64,000 bases of DNA from Orobanche coerulescens (taxonomy: Eukaryota; Streptophyta; Magnoliopsida; Lamiales; Orobanchaceae), in NCBI GenBank assembly GCA_033398695.1, contig CM065802.1:201457096-201521095 (forward strand), written 5' to 3'. Under the pieces are notes generated by a model. It had not been told where the DNA came from. It searched no databases and was given only the letters and a program-made list of their open reading frames with translations. This document shows, piece by piece, positions 11,071 to 23,107 of the stretch. Both the position numbers and the translations under genes were made by a program. Within the stretch, counting starts at the first letter, position 1. Each line of letters begins with the position of its first letter.

Positions 11071-12507
11071 TATTAGGGTTGTATATTGTAAAGCATATTT
11101 TATGCTTGTATACCTTATTTCCCTGTACATTTAATCACATGTTTTGCATATTTATTCACGTTATGGTTATGCAAATGAAATGTCTAATTATTTTATATTG
11201 TTGATAATATGGTGTGTTGGTGTCACACGGAAGATCACATTATCGGTGCCTTATAAAATAATATAATAGTTCACAACCTATATAATTATTAGACAATTTA
11301 TATGAAAGGTTGTAGTGTATGTTTGAGATTAGTTGGTCTTGACTATTAGCATACATTAACGTATTTACATACGTTGAACTGGATCGAGGTGAGATAATGT
11401 CTTCTGTACTGACTCTAAGAAGAGCGTAAATCTCGGATAATTATTATTTCTTAATTCTAAGTATATAATATTTAATTGTGTATTTATAATACTTATTGCT
11501 TTGATTTACCATGGGTGAGAGTCAAAATAATCGACTCAATTAGCTTCGTATCTTGGGCAATAATGTTATTTATATGACATTATTATTACTATAAATCGTG
11601 TACCGACTCGTGCAAGTTAATGATGTCCCCTTGAGGAGCTCGATAATAATTATTCTATTAAACCCTGTAGGTGGATTTAATTCCGATATAATAATAAGGT
11701 TCGGGTGGTACTACCCTTGGATAAGATATTAATTAATTAATGGACATTCAATATCTTAAACACGAAAAATATTATATTTAAATAAGGAGCCCGATTTCAT
11801 AAATTGGAATTTGGGTTGGAAGTGCAATATTAATTCTTTCGTGGATTGACTTGATATTAGTAGACTCGATATATTAGGAAAGGTCTGAATAAGGAAAGTT
11901 GAGGTCTATTAGGAGTCCTTCCTAATCCTCCTTAAGATCTCTAGTAGTAGTCCAAGAGCCTATATATAGGACAATAAGGGGGGGCGATTTTTGTACTCTT
12001 TTGCAAGGTTGTGAGATCAAATTTTTCTTCTTTTGTTTAATTGTAGATCTAGACTTGTGTCTTTGATTCTACAATTTAGATAACACATCAAATTTTCTAA
12101 GAGTGTTCATGCAATACTAGAAATAAAGAAAAATTGAGTGGCCACATACAAAAAAGGGTTCGACTGATCCATAGAAGTCCAAGCAAGATCTGGTAGTTCG
12201 TTGCCCACACAACATCCTGGTTAAGGCGGATCATACTCTAGAAGGTCTAAAGGTAGAAATACAAGGTGATCAAGATGAAAGCAACCACTTCACTTCAAAG
12301 GTAATATCCTATGATCTTTTAGATCTAGATTAGGATATCTCAACTCCAACATATTTATTTAATAAATCTAAATAATATTTAAATTGCTTATTAATCTTAG
12401 TAATTAATTAATTAGCATGCCTAAATAGATCTTATGCTCGTGGATGCGTAAAACGCATTTATCAAACTTTCCCAAACTTCGCTTCCGCTGCATGTTATAT
12501 TCTATCA
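11071..12507 (+). repeat. 5' LTR of copia element D
   Basis: It begins TATTAGGGTTG (the 3' copy has TGTTAGGGTTG, so one G-to-A change) and ends TTCTATCA before a diverged primer-binding site, TTGATATTGGAG. It matches 17902-18998 plus 23108-23500. A TATA-like TATATATAGG lies near 11960. AT-rich, with no ORF of interest. Confidence 0.8.
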
Positions 12508-13891
12508 ATTGATATTGGAGACGGAATATTAGGTTTTTGCTATTTTAATTAATTTTGGTGATTAATTGATAGCAATTTAAATATTCATGTAATTTGATAT
12601 TGGTGTATTTTGGTAGATGTGTTCTTGCAGGGAATATGATCCAATTATCATGGTTTATGTGAATGGTTTATTTATTTATTTTTATTATTTATGCAATTGT
12701 TGGTTTTGGCCCGGTTTGAGGCATGTAATGGTTTTTCCCGTGAGAAAATCCGCGGGTAGATCTAGGTGTTTTATTCTTTTGTGTAATCTTGTTGTAATTT
12801 CGATGTATTTTATTTTGTATAAAATTTTAATCGAATTTGGAAAAGACGGGATCACGAAAAAATAGAGCGAGCAGGATTCTTTGGGCTAGCTGCGCTTGGC
12901 GGCAAGCGGCCGGCGAGCCTGCCGAAGACACGATCGCTTTCCGAGCAGCGCCGAGCTCGCCGTAGGGCAGCGGCACTGGTCTGGCAGTTCGTCGTTTCGG
13001 GTCAGGTCGTCCAGTTTTGGTCTAATTCGTTTCGCCTTCATTCCTTACATCCGCTGGAGAGTCGGGATTTAGAATTAAATTTTCTTTATGTAATTAATTT
13101 GCATTAAAGTGAAATTTTAGTTTTGGAAATCTACAACCCGGCCGGGGATGAGTGACGAGATGCTCGATTCAGTGGGAGAGATCGAGTCGAAGACTTTCTC
13201 GGATTCAACTCAAGGAAGAAGACCATGATAATTGGATAATTTAATTATCCATGCTTTATTTTGGTTTTATTGTTTTGATGTATGACATGTATGAATGTAT
13301 GCGTGATATGTTTTCTGCATGTTAGGACGAGAAAATTAAAAACCATTAGGCTAAAATAACTAAGTGATTAAATTGATTTAATTTTATCAAATTAGCCTCC
13401 ATAATTAATTTAAATTGTGAAGTAATTAGCATGCGCGTTGACATTAGGGTCTTCCTCCATATCGGATGTGCTAATTATAGGTTCATGAGTTTTAAATTTC
13501 AAATGATAACATAAGGTAAATATTATTTTTTATGATTGGACCTCTCCACCTGTAGGACTATTATTTAAAAGATAATATTTTAAAGATGTTAAATTATGGT
13601 ATTCACTTAGGTGTATTAATTAATAAGCTTCTCATCGAAACTATGTTAATTAATACATGGCCAAGAAGAACCAACTATTAATTTTACTTATCATAACGTA
13701 AGTTGACTAGATAGTAAAACTAAAGACATAAAACTCTATTTGAAAAATGTGTTTGTAAACGTCCACACAATCGTGCCTTGCATATGCGGGTTTTTCGAGG
13801 TGTTGGTTGCTAGCATATATATTATGTTTTTCGGTTTTTAGATATATTTTGCTATGCATTATGTGATGTATGTTTTTAATTTTTATTTCAT
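12508..13891 (+). other. Untranslated leader of copia element D with a GC-rich island
   Basis: No supported coding sequence. It starts with a degenerate primer-binding site (12509-12521). A GC-rich island at about 12865-13035 (GCGGCCGGCGAGCC..., GCAGCGCCGAGCTCGCCG) sits in otherwise AT-rich sequence. The gag ATG is at 13892. Confidence 0.5.
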
Positions 13892-14790
13892 ATGTCTTTC
13901 AATCCACTTGCTGTTATTCTCAAAGAAAATAAACTTGATGGCACTAACTTTTTCGACTGGAAAAAAATCTTGACATTTGTACTAACTGCCGAGGGGCATA
14001 AATTTGTGTTAACTGAGGAGAGCCCTCTGGATCCAGAATCCAATGCCACTCCTGGAGAGTTGGATGAATTCCAAAAATGGAAGAAGTCTAATGAGATGGC
14101 TCGCTGTTACATTTTGGCTTCACTGACAAATGTATTGCAGCATCAGCATCAGACGATGGGCTCAGCCGTGGAGATGATGAAAAATCTCACCGAGATGTTT
14201 GGTCATCAGAACCGGGCAGCTAGGCAAAATGCAATGAGGGTATTGATGACAACCCAAATATCTGAAGGGACCCCAGTAAGGGATCATGTTATGAAAATAA
14301 TGTCTCATTTGAACGAACTGAGCATACTGGGGCTACTATCAATGTGGAGTCGCATATCGATATTATCTTGGGCAGCATACCAAGAAGCTTTGATCAGTTC
14401 CATCTTAACTACAATATGAACCGTATGACATATACTTTGGCGGAACTTCTGACAGATCTTCAATCTACTGAAGGTCTCTTCAAACAAGGTTATCATCAGA
14501 TTTTTGCGGCAACCAGTGTTACTTCTTCCAAACCCAAATAGGGAAAGAAGAAAAAGCAGGTTGGCCAGAAGCAAGTGGAAACTTTCAAAGTGAAAAGCAA
14601 GGCTCCTCACCCCGAGGCGAACAAAAAGCCAAAGAGAAAGTGCTACAAGTGCGGTCAGAAAGGACATTTTAAAGCGGACTGCCCTGCTCTTAAGAAAGGT
14701 ATGTCTTGTGCACTAGTAGTCAAAACATGTTTGGTAGCTTGTTCTTCCACTTCGTGGATATTTGATTCAGGCTCCACTGATCATGTTTGA
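13892..14790 (+). pseudogene. gag of copia element D (frameshifted, with stops)
   Basis: 13892-14310 encodes the gag N-terminal half (LDGTNFFDWKK, FVLTAEGHKFVL, the UBN2-type domain of plant copia gags). The frame shifts near 14315 and continues with SFDQFHLNYNMNR..TLAELLTDLQ, then a stop at 14539-14541. A CCHC zinc knuckle, CYKCGQKGHFKADC, follows at about 14641-14682. The protease begins with the active-site triad DSG in WIFDSGSTDHV, followed by a stop at 14788-14790. Gag would coat the RNA in cytoplasmic particles. Confidence 0.8.
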
Positions 14791-15174
14791 TTTGACTCGC
14801 ATGATTTTCTGGTAACCAAGCAGCTTAGTGTGGGTGAGATTACCATCAACTGGGGTGATTATTCCAGGCTTATGGCTATTGCAGTGGGAGTCGTGCAGTT
14901 GAATATTAATTATAAATTATTAGTCCTCAATAATGTATTATTAGTAACAGATTTTAGAATGAATTTAATTTATGTTTCTAAATTAAAATCCGATGGTTAT
15001 TCAGTTTATTTTGATGATGATGCTATTATTAGGAAAAGAAATGGTGAATATATTTGCAAAGGTATTTGTAATGATGGACTATATGTCGTTAATACTGCAC
15101 AAATTCCCATGCACAAATCATTTAACTCTTTGTCTAAACCTAAAAAGAGAAAAGAACCTTCAAGCACAAACTAA
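14791..15174 (+). pseudogene. aspartic protease C-terminal part of copia element D
   Basis: It continues in the frame of the DSG motif and has the usual protease tail (LLVLNNVLLVTDFRMNLIYVSKL, YSVYFDDDA). It ends at a stop at 15172-15174, immediately before the gag-pre-integrase region. It would process the copia polyprotein. It cannot be joined without reading through stops. Confidence 0.65.
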
Positions 15175-15180
15175 ACATAT

Positions 15181-15978
15181 TTGTGGAATTTACGGTTAGG
15201 GTATGTAAACCTTGGTAGAATTCAAAGATTGGTAGATGTTGGCTCATTGGATGATCTCCAAGTTGAGTCATTTCCAATTTGCGAATCCTGTTTGGAAGGT
15301 AAGATGACCAAAAGGATTTTTAAAACCAAGGGAAACTGTGCTCAAAATGTGTTAGAATTGGTTCATATGGATGTATGTGGTCCAATGAATATCCAGACTA
15401 GGGGTGATTTCGAATACTTCATCACATTTATAGATGATTATTAGAGATATGGATACATATATTTGATGCGACGTAAGTCTGAAGCCTTTGACAACTTCAG
15501 AGACTTCAAGGCTGAAACGGAGAAGCGTCATGGGAAGAGTATCAAGTCACTATGATCTGATCGTGGTGGCGATCACCTTAGTGGCGAGTTTTTTGATTTC
15601 TTGGCGAATGAGGGGATTTCGTCCCAGCTCACTGCGCCGGGAACTCCACAACAAAATGGTGTTGCTGAAAGAAGGATTAGAACTCTTTTAGAAATGGTTA
15701 TGTCAATGATGAGTTATTCAGATATACCTGTTTCGTTTTGGGGATGCGCCTTAGAAACAGCGGTCTACATTATAAACCTGGTGCCTTCGAAATCAGTTCC
15801 AAAAAGACCCACAGAGCTATGGAGTTGGCGAAAGCCTAGTCTAGGACATGTTCGGATTTGGGGTACTCCAGCACATGTGCTGAATAAGGAAGCTGATAAG
15901 TTGGCATCTCGTACAGAAGTACGAGTGTTTGTAGGATATCCTAAGGGAACGAAGGGTGGCTTGTTCTATAATCCCTAG
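15181..15978 (+). pseudogene. integrase of copia element D (several stops)
   Basis: The gag-pre-integrase region (LRLGYVNLGRIQRL.., CESCLEGKMTKR, zinc-binding type) is followed by the catalytic core. The first Asp is in HMDVCGPMN, then FITFIDDY and a stop at 15442. SDRGGDHL follows another stop near 15553. The catalytic Glu region TPQQNGVAERR follows, then the VFVGYPKGTKG tail and a stop at 15976. The frame is constant from about 14344, so damage here is point mutation rather than indel. Confidence 0.8.
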
Positions 15979-16215
15979 GATCAAAAGGTCATTGTTAACA
16001 CCAATGCTCGATTCCTGGAAGAGAATTATATGATTAGTCACAAGCCCATGAGCGAGATAATTCTGGAAGAGCTTAGGGGCAAGACTCCATTTATACCAAT
16101 CGTACAAGCACCAACTAACATTGCACCACGTATCAATTCTGAGACTTTTATACCAACTCATGATTTGCCTCATCGTAGTGGGAGGGTTGTTCGTCAACTG
16201 GAATGATTCATAGGT

Positions 16216-17130
16216 GTGGGAAAGTCTTCGGACTCAATCCCAGGCGAAGATGAACCATATCCCTGGACCTACAAGGAGGCAATCCAAGATAAAGATGCTG
16301 ACTCCTGGCAAGTAGCAATGGAATCAGAAATGGGATTTATGGATCCAAGTCACGTGTGGGAGACAGTGGAGCTACCTAATGGGGTACAAGCCATTGGGAG
16401 TAAATGGGTCTACAAGAGAAATAAAGGAGGTGATGGAATGGTTGAAACCTTCAAATCGGGGCTTGTTGCGAAAGGTTACACTCAGAAAGAGAGTATAGAT
16501 TATGATGAAACCTTTTCGCCGGTAGCCATGTTTAAGTCAATCCGGATTCTTTTAGCTATAGCTGTGCATTTGGATCTGGAGATTTGGCAAATGGATGTCA
16601 AAACTGCATTCTTGGATGGGATTCTAGACAAGGAAATCTATATGCGCCAACCAGAGGGATTCATTGCTGAAGGAGACGAGCACTTGATGTGCAAGCTTAA
16701 GAGATCCATTTATGGACTTAAGAAAGCATCTAGATCTTGGAACACTCATTTTGACGAGGTTGCCTAGTCATATGGATTCGTCCAATGTCCGAGTGAGAGT
16801 TGTGTGTATAGGAAATGCGATGGAACGTATTGGTGTTTCTTGTACTGTATGTAGATAATATCCTTCTGATTGGAAACAACGTGAAGAAATTGTCAGACGT
16901 ACAGGTATGGCTATCTGAGAAGTTCGATATGAAGGATCTGGGAGAAGCAGTACACATCCTTGGAATCAGGATCTTTCATGATCGGAAGAAAAGGATGTTG
17001 TGCTTATCCCAGGCATCCAATACAGTGCTAAAGCAGTTTAGCATGGAGAATCCAGGAAAGGTTTTCTACCTTACAGACATGGAATTCAACTATCTAAGGA
17101 TATGTGTCCCAAGACACAAAAGGAGATAGA
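16216..17130 (+). pseudogene. reverse transcriptase of copia element D
   Basis: The RVT_2 domain starts with DSWQVAMESEMGFM and IGSKWVYKRNKGGDG. It continues through YDETFSPVAMFKSIRILLAIA, QMDVKTAFLDGILDKEIYM and IYGLKKASRSW to a stop at 16765. After a frameshift the active-site box reads LYVDNILLIGN (YVDN, where YVDD is usual). MKDLGEAVHILGIRI follows. The changed active-site residue and the breaks make it non-functional. Confidence 0.8.
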
Positions 17131-17850
17131 TGACATGAAAATGGTCCCTTATGTGTCAGCTGTGGGAAGCCTCATGTATGTTATGCTTTGCACTAGACCA
17201 GATATCTGTCATGCTGTAGGCATGGCTGCTAGATATCAGTCAAACCCAAGACCAAGACACTGGATTGCTGTCAAGCACATACTCAAGTACCTAAGAAGGA
17301 CTAGGGAGTACATGCTTGTATATCAATCAGACGACTTGTTTCCGGTGGGTTACACTGACTCAGATTTTTCATCAGACAAAAAAAGTCCAAGTCTACTTCG
17401 GGTTATGTGTTTAGCCTAGAAGGTGGAGCCATTAGTTGGGGGAGTGTGATGCAGAAATGCATCTCGGACTCTACCATGGAATTCGAGTATGTGGCAGCCT
17501 CTGAGGCAGCCAAGGAGGCAATGTGGCTCAAGTACTTCCTGCAGGACTTAGATGTGATTCCTGATTTGCCATGGGGTATTACACTTTATTGTGATAATAC
17601 TGGTGCAGTCGCAAATTCGAGGGAACCATGAGCCCACAAGGCAAGTAAACATATCAACCGCAAGTACCACATCATATGACACTTCGTAAAGGAAGGAGAC
17701 GTAGTTGTAGCAGGGTTGCATCGGAAGATAATCTTGCTGATTCTTTCACAAAAGGCTTACCTTCAAAAGTTTTTGAAAGGCGTGTGGAAGGAATGGGATT
17801 ACGGTGTATGGTAGCATTGCTTTGAGTATAAGTGGGAGAAATGAGAGATT
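17131..17850 (+). pseudogene. RNase H and pol C-terminus of copia element D
   Basis: VSAVGSLMYVMLCTRPDICHAVGM and HILKYLRRTREYML lead into the RNase H fold (GYTDSDF, then after a frameshift [38 protein letters not shown]). A stop lies at 17629. DNLADSFTKGLPSKVFE follows in another frame up to about 17800, which is the normal copia C-terminus. Confidence 0.75.
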
Positions 17851-17901
17851 ATGTAATAGACTAGTATACTTAAAAGCATGCTTTGAGTATAAGTGGGAGA
17901 T
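17821..17901 (+). other. Duplicated polypurine tract of element D
   Basis: The string CTTTGAGTATAAGTGGGAGA occurs twice, ending at about 17840 and 17900. The second copy is directly followed by the LTR start TGTTAGGG at 17902 and is the functional-position tract. Confidence 0.7.
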
Positions 17902-18998
17902 TGTTAGGGTTGTATACTGCAAAGCATACTTTATGCTTGTATACCTTATTTCCCTGTAACTACCTATGAGAATATTAATTACATTTAATCACATATTTTT
18001 GCATTTCATTCAGGTTATGATTATGCAAATGAAATGTCTAATTATTTTATATTGTAGATAAATGTGGTGTGTTGGTGTCATACGGAAGATCACATTATCG
18101 GTGCCTTATAAAATAATATAATAGTTCACAACCTATATAATTATTAGACAAATTATATGAAAGGTTATAGTGTATGTTTGAGATTAGTTGGTCTTGACTA
18201 TTAGCATACATTAGCGTATTTACATACGTTGAACTAGATCGAGATGAGATAGTGTCTTCTGTACTGACTGTAAGAAGAGCGTAAATCTCGGATAATTATT
18301 ATTTCTTAATTCTAAGTATATAATATTTAATTGTGTATTTATAATACTTATTGCTTTGATTTACCATGGGTGAGAGTCAAAATGATCGACTCAATAAGCT
18401 TCGTATCTTGGGCAATAATGTTATTTATATGACGGTTATTGTTATTACTAGGAATATTGTCCCGACTCGTGCGGGTTGATGATGTCCCCTTGAGGAGCTC
18501 GATAATGATTATTATATTAAATTCTGCAGGTGGATTTAATTCGATATAATAATAAGGTTCGGGCGGTACTACTCTTGGATAAGATATTAATTAATTAAAG
18601 CTGTCAGTAGCTTATAATTAATTAATGGACATTTGATATATTAAACACGGGAAATAATATATTTAAATAAGGAGCCCGATTTCGTAAATTGGGATTTGGG
18701 TTGGAAGTGCAATATTAATTCTTTAGTAGATTGAATTGATATTAATAGACTCAATATATTAGGAAAGGTCCTAATAAGGAAAGTTGAGGTCTATTAGGAG
18801 TCCTTCCCGAATCCTCCTTAAGATCCCTAGTAGTAGTCCAAGAGCCTATATATAGGACAATAAGGGCGGCCGATTTTTGTACTCTTTTGCAATGTTGTGA
18901 GATCAAATTTTTCTTCTTGTGTTTAATTGTAGATCTAGACTTGTGTCTTTGATTCCACAATTTAAATAACACATCAAATTTTCTAAGAGTGTTCATGC
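17902..18998 (+). repeat. 3' LTR of element D, left part
   Basis: Collinear with 11071 onwards (TGTTAGGGTTG, TATATATAGG near 18850) up to GTTCATGC at 18998. Element H then interrupts. The final five bases, CATGC, are duplicated after H. Confidence 0.85.
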
Positions 18999-19928
18999 TG
19001 TTGTTGCCCGAAATATTATCCGAAGATATATATTGCTGGAATGGTCGAGCAACAGCAAATTGCGAGAGCACATCCGAGGGAATGAAAAAACACAAGATTT
19101 ACCGGGTTTGTTAGGCCCGGGCTTGAATGCTCTCGCGAGATGTTATTAATATAAATATTTGGGGATACAACTATTAATGTAAGAATGCGATTACAATGAG
19201 TGTAAAAGATCCTATTTATCTAGCTCTTGAGCGAAGCTCTGGTGTTTCGTCTCTGCCGACCGTCTTTCGTGTAAGAGGTGCTGAGAGAGAAGAAAGGCCG
19301 ACAGATAGCTGTTGCCAAGAGTAAGGAAGCCAAGTTGTGAGTTGAGCTTGTTAAGAAACAGAGAGTTTTCCAAGTGCAGGCAGCCTTCTATTTATAGGAG
19401 CTGAGATGCTCTGTTTACTGACGGGCGATCGCCTTTTATGTAATATATTAATGAGCGATCGTCTTTATGTCACATGGGCTGTCTGCCTTAAAGCATGCGG
19501 CTGCTGCTGGCATCCAGCTGTGCGGTCCAATGAGGAGCCGGCACGCATCCTGAGTTGCTGTCACGGGCGGTCCCACTGTACACCTTTCGGCGGGTCTGTC
19601 GGTAGGTGAGAAGATGTTGACAGGCTGTGGTCAACGATCCATGTCCTGCGGTGCCTTTTCCGGATCTGCATGTGGGACTCTGTCCGAGCTTCGTCCTTCG
19701 CCGACTGGACATGCTGGCTTTATGTGGCAGGAGGCGATCGTCATCGGCCGGTCACCAGGGGTCGATCGCCGAGTACCGAGAGAAGATCGCCTTAGATGTC
19801 GATCGCTCGGAATCGGGACTTGACCTGGGATCTTCGATCGGCCAATCAGTCCCGGCTGTTAGGCTCTGGCTCGGTCGCCCGGTCTATGAGTAGATCGCCT
19901 GTTGAGACGTATAAATCTCGACACAACA
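18999..19928 (-). repeat. 3' LTR of element H
   Basis: It begins TGTTGTTGCCCG and ends CGACACAACA (plus-strand reading), 930 bases. The minus-strand TATA box TATAAATAG is at 19388-19396. Several GCGATCGC/GCGATCGT palindromes lie on its U3 side (19420-19915). Confidence 0.88.
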
Positions 19929-19950
19929 ATTGCCCCCCAGCTTGCTCCGA
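19929..19950 (-). other. Polypurine tract of element H
   Basis: On the minus strand a G-run (AAGCTGGGGGGCAAT) directly precedes the LTR start TGTTGTGTCG. This fixes the element as minus-strand and the left LTR as its 3' LTR. Confidence 0.75.
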
Positions 19951-20818
19951 TGTTGAAGACACGGGGTGAGGTGGTTCTTGATGGCGATCGTGTAGGATGA
20001 AGATGGGCGATCCGTCGAGCGGACTTTAGTTTCGGACTTGGGCAATCTAGTCGATTGGCTATATATCTTCGGTCTTGTACCTGCAATAAACAATTTTGCC
20101 GATCCCTCTTAGAAACTTGATAGTCTCGTCGTTGAGGAACCATGCACAGTCGCAGAGTTCGATGGACCGACTCCATGACCATGTCTTGTGCGCGAGCGAC
20201 ATTGTCTGTCTTGTGACTCATTTTATTGTGAGGGTCCTCTGTTAGGCTGCGCCTCGCCTTGTATTTAAACGAAGGGCGTGCGGTCTTGGCCTGGAGAAGT
20301 CCTTGCGCGGGGCGTCGTCGGATGAATCGACTCCACGTCCGCGGCTTGTTAGCTCTTTTCTACCTCGGATCGTCATGTTAGATGGCAATCCTCGATGGTA
20401 TACGTTGAGACGGGGGTAGTGACGCGTCGCATTGTCCGGGTTCACCATGCTAGATGATGAACCTTTGAGGGCGGTCGATCGTGTCCACTGATTAGCTTGG
20501 AGGGTCCTTCGACTACGCCCGCCTAGTATTTAAACGAAGGGCGATCGATCTCAGCCCAAAGGAACCTTGCATTACCTAAGCAGTCGGTCCCATCGACCAC
20601 CAGGACCATGGCTGTACTCTTCCACCTCAGATCGTCATGTCAAATGCCGACTTTCGACGGTGTACGTTGTGCGGGGGAGGCGATCTCGTGCCTTAGTCCA
20701 ACATGTTAGATGATGAACTGTAGGTGGCGAGCGAGTCCTTCAGTTTTGGTGATGTTGCTTGATATCGGCGATCGGACTGGAAGACTGGAGATCGTCGTTC
20801 GGGCGCCGATCGCGCTGC
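19951..20818 (-). other. Non-coding 3' interior of element H with a degenerate direct repeat
   Basis: No pol homology was seen. Two imperfect direct repeats of about 210 bases lie at about 20258-20465 and 20525-20725. Both contain TATTTAAACGAAGGGCG, a TCGGATCGTCATGT/CAGATCGTCATGT segment and TAGATGATGAAC. Their origin is unknown. Confidence 0.5.
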
Positions 20819-22050
20819 TCATAGGCTAAGAAGAAACATTTGCCTGGCCAGAAAGTCTGCGGCTTTAGTGCGGAAGATCGCGTAGGTCGGGGAATGGTCC
20901 TTCGTAAGATTCCTGAACATAGGCGAAAGACCATGGAATCCCCCTAGGACCGAGTATAGGGCGATCTCATCGCTTATGGGCACGCCGTTGAGGATGATCT
21001 CATCTACTCGGTCGATATAGTCTGTGTCGGACTCTTCGTCCCCCTGCCTGATCTGCATCATGCGATGGGGACCTTCCGGCCGAGCGACATTGGCGGCGAA
21101 GTAAGCTGTGAAGCTGTTCGCCAGTTGATCAAAGGAGTTGATGGATCGCGGCGGCAATGAGGCATACCATCTGTGGGCAAGGTCGTCCAGCGTCAGTGGG
21201 AACATTCGGCACCTGGTCGCGTCTGATGCCCCACACCCGGTCATATAGATGCGGAACTTGCTCAGGTGAGTCTCGGGGTCCGACCTCCCCTCATACAAAG
21301 GTGTTTGCGGAGGAGCGATCTTAAGCTGCACGGGGGCGAGATCGATGTGGACTGCGAGTGGCTCGCCCGGCCCGGCGATCTTGCTCTTGGCGCCTGCCCC
21401 AGATTCCAGGAGCGCCTTCATGTCGTCGAGCTGGCATTGCATCGCGGCCATCGCTGTAGCTTGGTCGCTCGTGGTTCGGTTTTCGGAGCGGGAGCCGAGG
21501 CGATCATGTACCGATCTCCTGACTCTGCGGTCGCCGACCTCGGTTTCTTGGCGAGGAGGAGCCAGAAAATGGTGGCCTACCTTTTGGGAGTCGGATACGC
21601 CGAACTCCTGGTGATGGACTGGAGATCCGTCGTCTCGTGGCTGGGACCAGATTGCCCCGGTCGCCATGACGGGTCGCTGCCTAGGCGGCTGAAAACAGAG
21701 GTGCCCCGGCTTGCGAGCGCCTCTTCTTACGAATGGGAGCCTTTTGGCGATCGCTCGGTCAGTAATGCCTTGAACTTCTATTTGTTCAAGCAGCGGATGG
21801 CCGAGGGAGTTATAGCGGGCGGTGCGTCGAGAGCTCTCCGTCGCTCCTGTAGGATGGCCAAGGCCTTTTCAATTTGTTCCGCTGTTTGGAACTGATCGAG
21901 CGAGAGGCTTGGGCCGTCCCTCGGGGGCGGGATCGAGAGTCTCGCACTGCGGCGGCTACCCTCTGCCATGGGTTGCGGATCGGATTGAGACGGAATGAGG
22001 CGTCTGGCGGATCGGTCAGCGGCTTTCTTCGATGCAGAGGCAGAAGTCAT
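20819..22050 (-). pseudogene. gag of TR-GAG element H
   Basis: It starts at ATG 22050 (MTSASASKKAADRSARRL), then a Q-rich predicted helix (LDQFQTAEQIEKALAILQERRRAL), a stop near 21778 and another shortly after. It resumes in 21667-20819 with VHIDLAPVQLKIAPPQTPLYEGRSDPETHLSKFRIYM, RCRMFPLTLDDLAHRWYASLPPRSINSFDQLANSFTAYF and DYIDRVDEIIL. This is a Retrotrans_gag domain of the Athila/Tat type. No zinc knuckle was seen. A frameshift near 20860 probably cuts the C-terminus. The role would be particle assembly. Confidence 0.75.
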
Positions 22051-22154
22051 GATTCTGAAAGCTTTCTCTAAGGAACAGTGAGTGTTTCATCAGGTATATG
22101 CCTCGGAGGACAGTGAGTGTTCTTCGAGACGGTAGGAATAAAAATGAGGGTTAG

Positions 22155-22176
22155 ATCCCCTTCCTCTAGCGCCAAT
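22155..22176 (-). other. Primer-binding site of element H
   Basis: On the minus strand, directly after the 5' LTR, it reads ATTGGCGCTAGAGGAAGGGG. The same sequence follows LTR H2 at 55478. TGGCG at this place is usual for Tat/Athila-type elements. I do not assign the tRNA. Confidence 0.6.
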
Positions 22177-23107
22177 TGTTGTTGCCCAAAATGTTATCCG
22201 AAGATAGATATTTCTGGAATGATCGAGCAACAGCAAATTGCGAGAGCACGTCCGAGGGAATGGAAAAAAACACAAGATTTGCCGGGTTTGTTAGGCCCGG
22301 GATTGAATGCTCTCGCGAGATGTTATTAATACAAATATTCGGGGATACAAGTATTAATGTAAGAATGCGATTACAATGAGTGTAAAAGATCCTATTTATC
22401 TAGTTCTTGAGCGAAGCTCTAGTGTTTCGTCTCTGCCGACCGTCTTTCGTGTAAGAGGTGCTGATAGAGAAGAAAGGCCGAGAGATAGCTGTTGCCAAGA
22501 GTAAGGAAGCCAAGTTGTGAGTTGAGCTTGTTAAAAGCAGAGAGTTTTCCAAGTGCAGGCAGCCTTCTATTTATAGGAGATGAGATGCTCTGTTTACTAA
22601 CGGGCGATCGCCTTTTATGTAATATAATAATGGGCGATCGTCTTTATGTCACATGGGCTGTCTGCCTTAAAGCCTGCGGCTACTGCTGGCATCCAGCTGT
22701 GCGGTCCAATGAGGAGCCGGCACGCGTCCTGAGTTGCTGTCACGGGCGGTCCCACTGTACACCTTTCGACGGGTCTGTCGGTAGGTGAGAAGATGCTGAC
22801 AGGCTGTGGTCAACGATCCATGTCCTGCGGCGCCTTTTCCGGATCTGCATGTGGGACTCTGTCCGAGCTTCGTCCTTCGCCGACTGGACATGTTGGCTTT
22901 GCGTGGCAGGAGGCGATCGTCATCGGTCGGTCACCAGGGGTCGATCGCCGAGTACCGAGAGACAATCGCCTTAGATGTCGATCGCTCGGCATCGGGACCT
23001 GACCTGGGATCTTCGATCGGCCAATCAGCCCCGGCTGTTAGGCTCTGGGTCGGTCGCCCGATCTATGAAGCGATCGCCTGTTGAGACGTATAAATCTCGA
23101 CACAACA
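22177..23107 (-). repeat. 5' LTR of element H
   Basis: 931 bases, very close to 18999-19928. The minus-strand TATA box is at 22567-22575. It ends CGACACAACA before the second copy of CATGC. Confidence 0.88.

Larger units (their letters stand above)
18999..23107 (-). mobile_element. Element H: complete gag-only (TR-GAG type) LTR retrotransposon
   Basis: It is bounded by TGTTG...CAACA with a perfect 5-bp target duplication CATGC (18994-18998 and 23108-23112). The LTRs are 18999-19928 and 22177-23107. On the minus strand the order is 5' LTR (right), primer-binding site, gag, about 0.9 kb non-coding, polypurine tract, 3' LTR (left). No protease, RT, RNase H or integrase is present, so it must have moved with enzymes from another element. 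A truncated relative lies at 54346-56298. Confidence 0.88.

Noticed and set aside
19406..19893. Overlapping ORFs on both strands in LTR H (also 22667-23084)
   Set aside because: They lie inside the LTRs, are duplicated because the LTR is, and have no recognisable protein content.
21266..21895. 209-codon plus-strand ORF
   Set aside because: It is antisense to the gag of H, which has clear Retrotrans_gag motifs on the minus strand.
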